Of a stretch of DNA of 7,139 nucleotides, positions 6,256 to 7,139 are shown in pieces (position 1 is the stretch's first letter; each line of letters starts with the position of its first letter). The DNA is taken from NCBI GenBank assembly GCA_002439605.1, contig DJOI01000065.1:1725-8863 (forward strand), given 5' to 3'. The DNA is from Candidatus Segatella mututuai (GTDB lineage Bacteria > Bacteroidota > Bacteroidia > Bacteroidales > Bacteroidaceae). A program made the position numbers and the translations under genes. Under the pieces are notes generated by a model that worked only from the letters and a program-made list of their open reading frames with translations, did no database searches and was not told where the DNA came from.

Positions 6256-7050
6256 ATGATGGATAAAAAGATTAAGGCTTTGTTTTTTGATATCGATGGA
6301 ACGCTTGTCAGCTTTCGCACTCATCTTATCCCTCAAAGCACGGTAGATGCTTTGGAGAAAGCTAAGCGGAATGGAGTGGAGGTTTATATATCTACAGGGC
6401 GCCCTGTCATGATTATCAACAATTTGGGACAGATAGAACATCTTATCGATGGTTATATAACCACCAATGGAGCCCGATGCTTTGTGGGCGACCATACGGT
6501 TTGCCTACATCCTATTTTGCAAGCAGATGTGAAGGAGGTGGTGGCTGATGCTGATCATAATGGCTACTCGGTCATCGTGGTGGGAGAGCGTCATTTGGTA
6601 GTTTATCATCCTACTGATATTGTCAAGAAAGTTTTTGTTGAGGAACTCGGAGTCGTCAATTTAGATTTCAGCACGCATCTTGAAGCCTTGGGTCATGAGG
6701 AAATCTTGCAACTAACTCCTTTCTGCAGCGCAGGGCAGGAGGCTGCTTTGATGCCGAGGCTGAATAATTGTACTTCGGGCAGATGGCATCCTGCTTTTAC
6801 GGATATCACATCGGCCGACGCTGACAAGGGAAAGGGGTTGCAGGCTATGGCTGAATACTTGGGGCTTGATATTTCCGAGACCATGGCCTTTGGTGATGGA
6901 GGCAATGATATTTCCATCATTCGTGAGGCGGGGGTTGGTGTGGCTATGGGGAATGCTGGCGACAACCTCAAGGCTGTCGCTGACTATATTACGACCTCTG
7001 TGGATGAGGATGGTGTGAAAAATGCTTTAGAAAAGTATGGTGTCATTTGA
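6256..7050 (+). CDS. Cof-type HAD-IIB sugar-phosphate phosphatase (BT4131-like)
   Basis: A cytoplasmic HAD-superfamily hydrolase of 264 aa that should remove phosphate from sugar phosphates or similar small molecules, with Mg2+. All four HAD motifs are present. Motif I is 'FFDIDGTLV', with nucleophile Asp12 and acid/base Asp14. Motif II is 'ISTGRP' (Thr47). Motif III is the Lys of 'DKGKGL' (Lys191). Motif IV is 'GDGGNDISII' (Asp214, Asn217, Asp218). The roughly 100-residue cap between motifs II and III is the C2B type, which makes this subclass IIB. From memory, the sequence is close throughout to BT4131 of Bacteroides thetaiotaomicron, a structurally characterised hexose-phosphate phosphatase, including 'GRW.PAF.D.T' before motif III and 'DYIT...DEDG' near the end. 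The start is the first of two adjacent ATG codons (6256, 6259); which one is used cannot be decided. It is transcribed alone, divergent from the Mfa2-like gene. The fold class is certain; the natural substrate is not known. Confidence 0.95.
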   Translation: MMDKKIKALFFDIDGTLVSFRTHLIPQSTVDALEKAKRNGVEVYISTGRPVMIINNLGQIEHLIDGYITTNGARCFVGDHTVCLHPILQADVKEVVADADHNGYSVIVVGERHLVVYHPTDIVKKVFVEELGVVNLDFSTHLEALGHEEILQLTPFCSAGQEAALMPRLNNCTSGRWHPAFTDITSADADKGKGLQAMAEYLGLDISETMAFGDGGNDISIIREAGVGVAMGNAGDNLKAVADYITTSVDEDGVKNALEKYGVI

Positions 7051-7067
7051 TACCATATTTTTTCTTT
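7031..7067 (+). terminator. intrinsic terminator overlapping the phosphatase stop codon
   Basis: TATGGTGTC (7036-7044) pairs with GATACCATA (7049-7057) around the loop ATTT: 9 bp with one G-T wobble. The stem can extend through a further G-T pair and an A-tract/T-tract (7031-7034 with 7059-7062). A T-rich run follows to 7067. The TGA stop (7048-7050) lies in the loop and the first bases of the 3' arm, so the end of the coding sequence forms part of the hairpin. Confidence 0.75.
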
Positions 7068-7139
7068 GTGTGGTGGTAACTACTCAGCCCCCTAACAGAA
7101 TAGGCTTTTAAGAGTTTATTGGGCGCAACCGACAAACCC
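7068..7139 (+). other. non-coding right edge, possible start of a mobile or repeated element
   Basis: After the terminator there is no open reading frame of note and no clear promoter. The segment is less AT-rich than the other intergenic DNA here and includes GTAACTACTCAGCCCCCTAA (7077-7096). That string resembles, from memory only, sequence at the ends of insertion sequences in Bacteroidales. No second end is in the window, so nothing can be confirmed. Confidence 0.2.

Noticed and set aside
1..7139. CRISPR array, tRNA, rRNA, riboswitch or transposase gene
   Set aside because: No spaced direct repeats, cloverleaf-like segments, conserved rRNA strings, long structured leaders or transposase motifs were seen. 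All large frames are explained by the six genes listed.

Overview
The window looks like chromosomal DNA of a Bacteroidota bacterium, most likely a Prevotella/Segatella-type member of the Bacteroidales. The support is: three promoters of the Bacteroidota type (TTTG near -33, TAnnTTTG near -7), no usable Shine-Dalgarno sequences, a TolC-family protein with the large insertion typical of Bacteroidales, a FimB/Mfa2-type lipoprotein, and a HAD phosphatase very like the Bacteroides BT4131 protein. The genus is an inference.

Left part (73-5173, all minus strand): a four-gene tripartite efflux operon read from right to left. It runs outer-membrane TolC-family channel, HlyD/EmrA-type periplasmic adaptor, then two related ABC-2 type (ABC2_membrane_3-like) permeases. 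A consensus promoter at 5204-5234 fixes the operon start and the tolC-like start codon. The gaps between genes are 58-72 nt. Two of them carry related GTGAAGA-type repeats and one carries a small hairpin. No ATP-binding subunit is encoded in the window. Together the products would span both membranes and export a substrate that cannot be told from the sequence.

Middle (5328-6155, minus): a stand-alone lipoprotein gene of the FimB/Mfa2 fimbrial-subunit type, with no fimbrillin partner in view. Its consensus promoter lies so close to the ATG that the mRNA should be leaderless or nearly so.

Right part (6256-7050, plus): a divergent Cof/HAD-IIB sugar-phosphate phosphatase gene with its own promoter and a strong intrinsic terminator whose hairpin includes the stop codon. 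The last ~70 bases have no gene and may be the start of a neighbouring or repeated element.

I did not find a clearly new system. The most unusual points are the ATPase-less exporter operon, the leaderless promoter arrangement and the intercistronic heptamer repeats. Every stretch without a gene is shorter than 300 bases.
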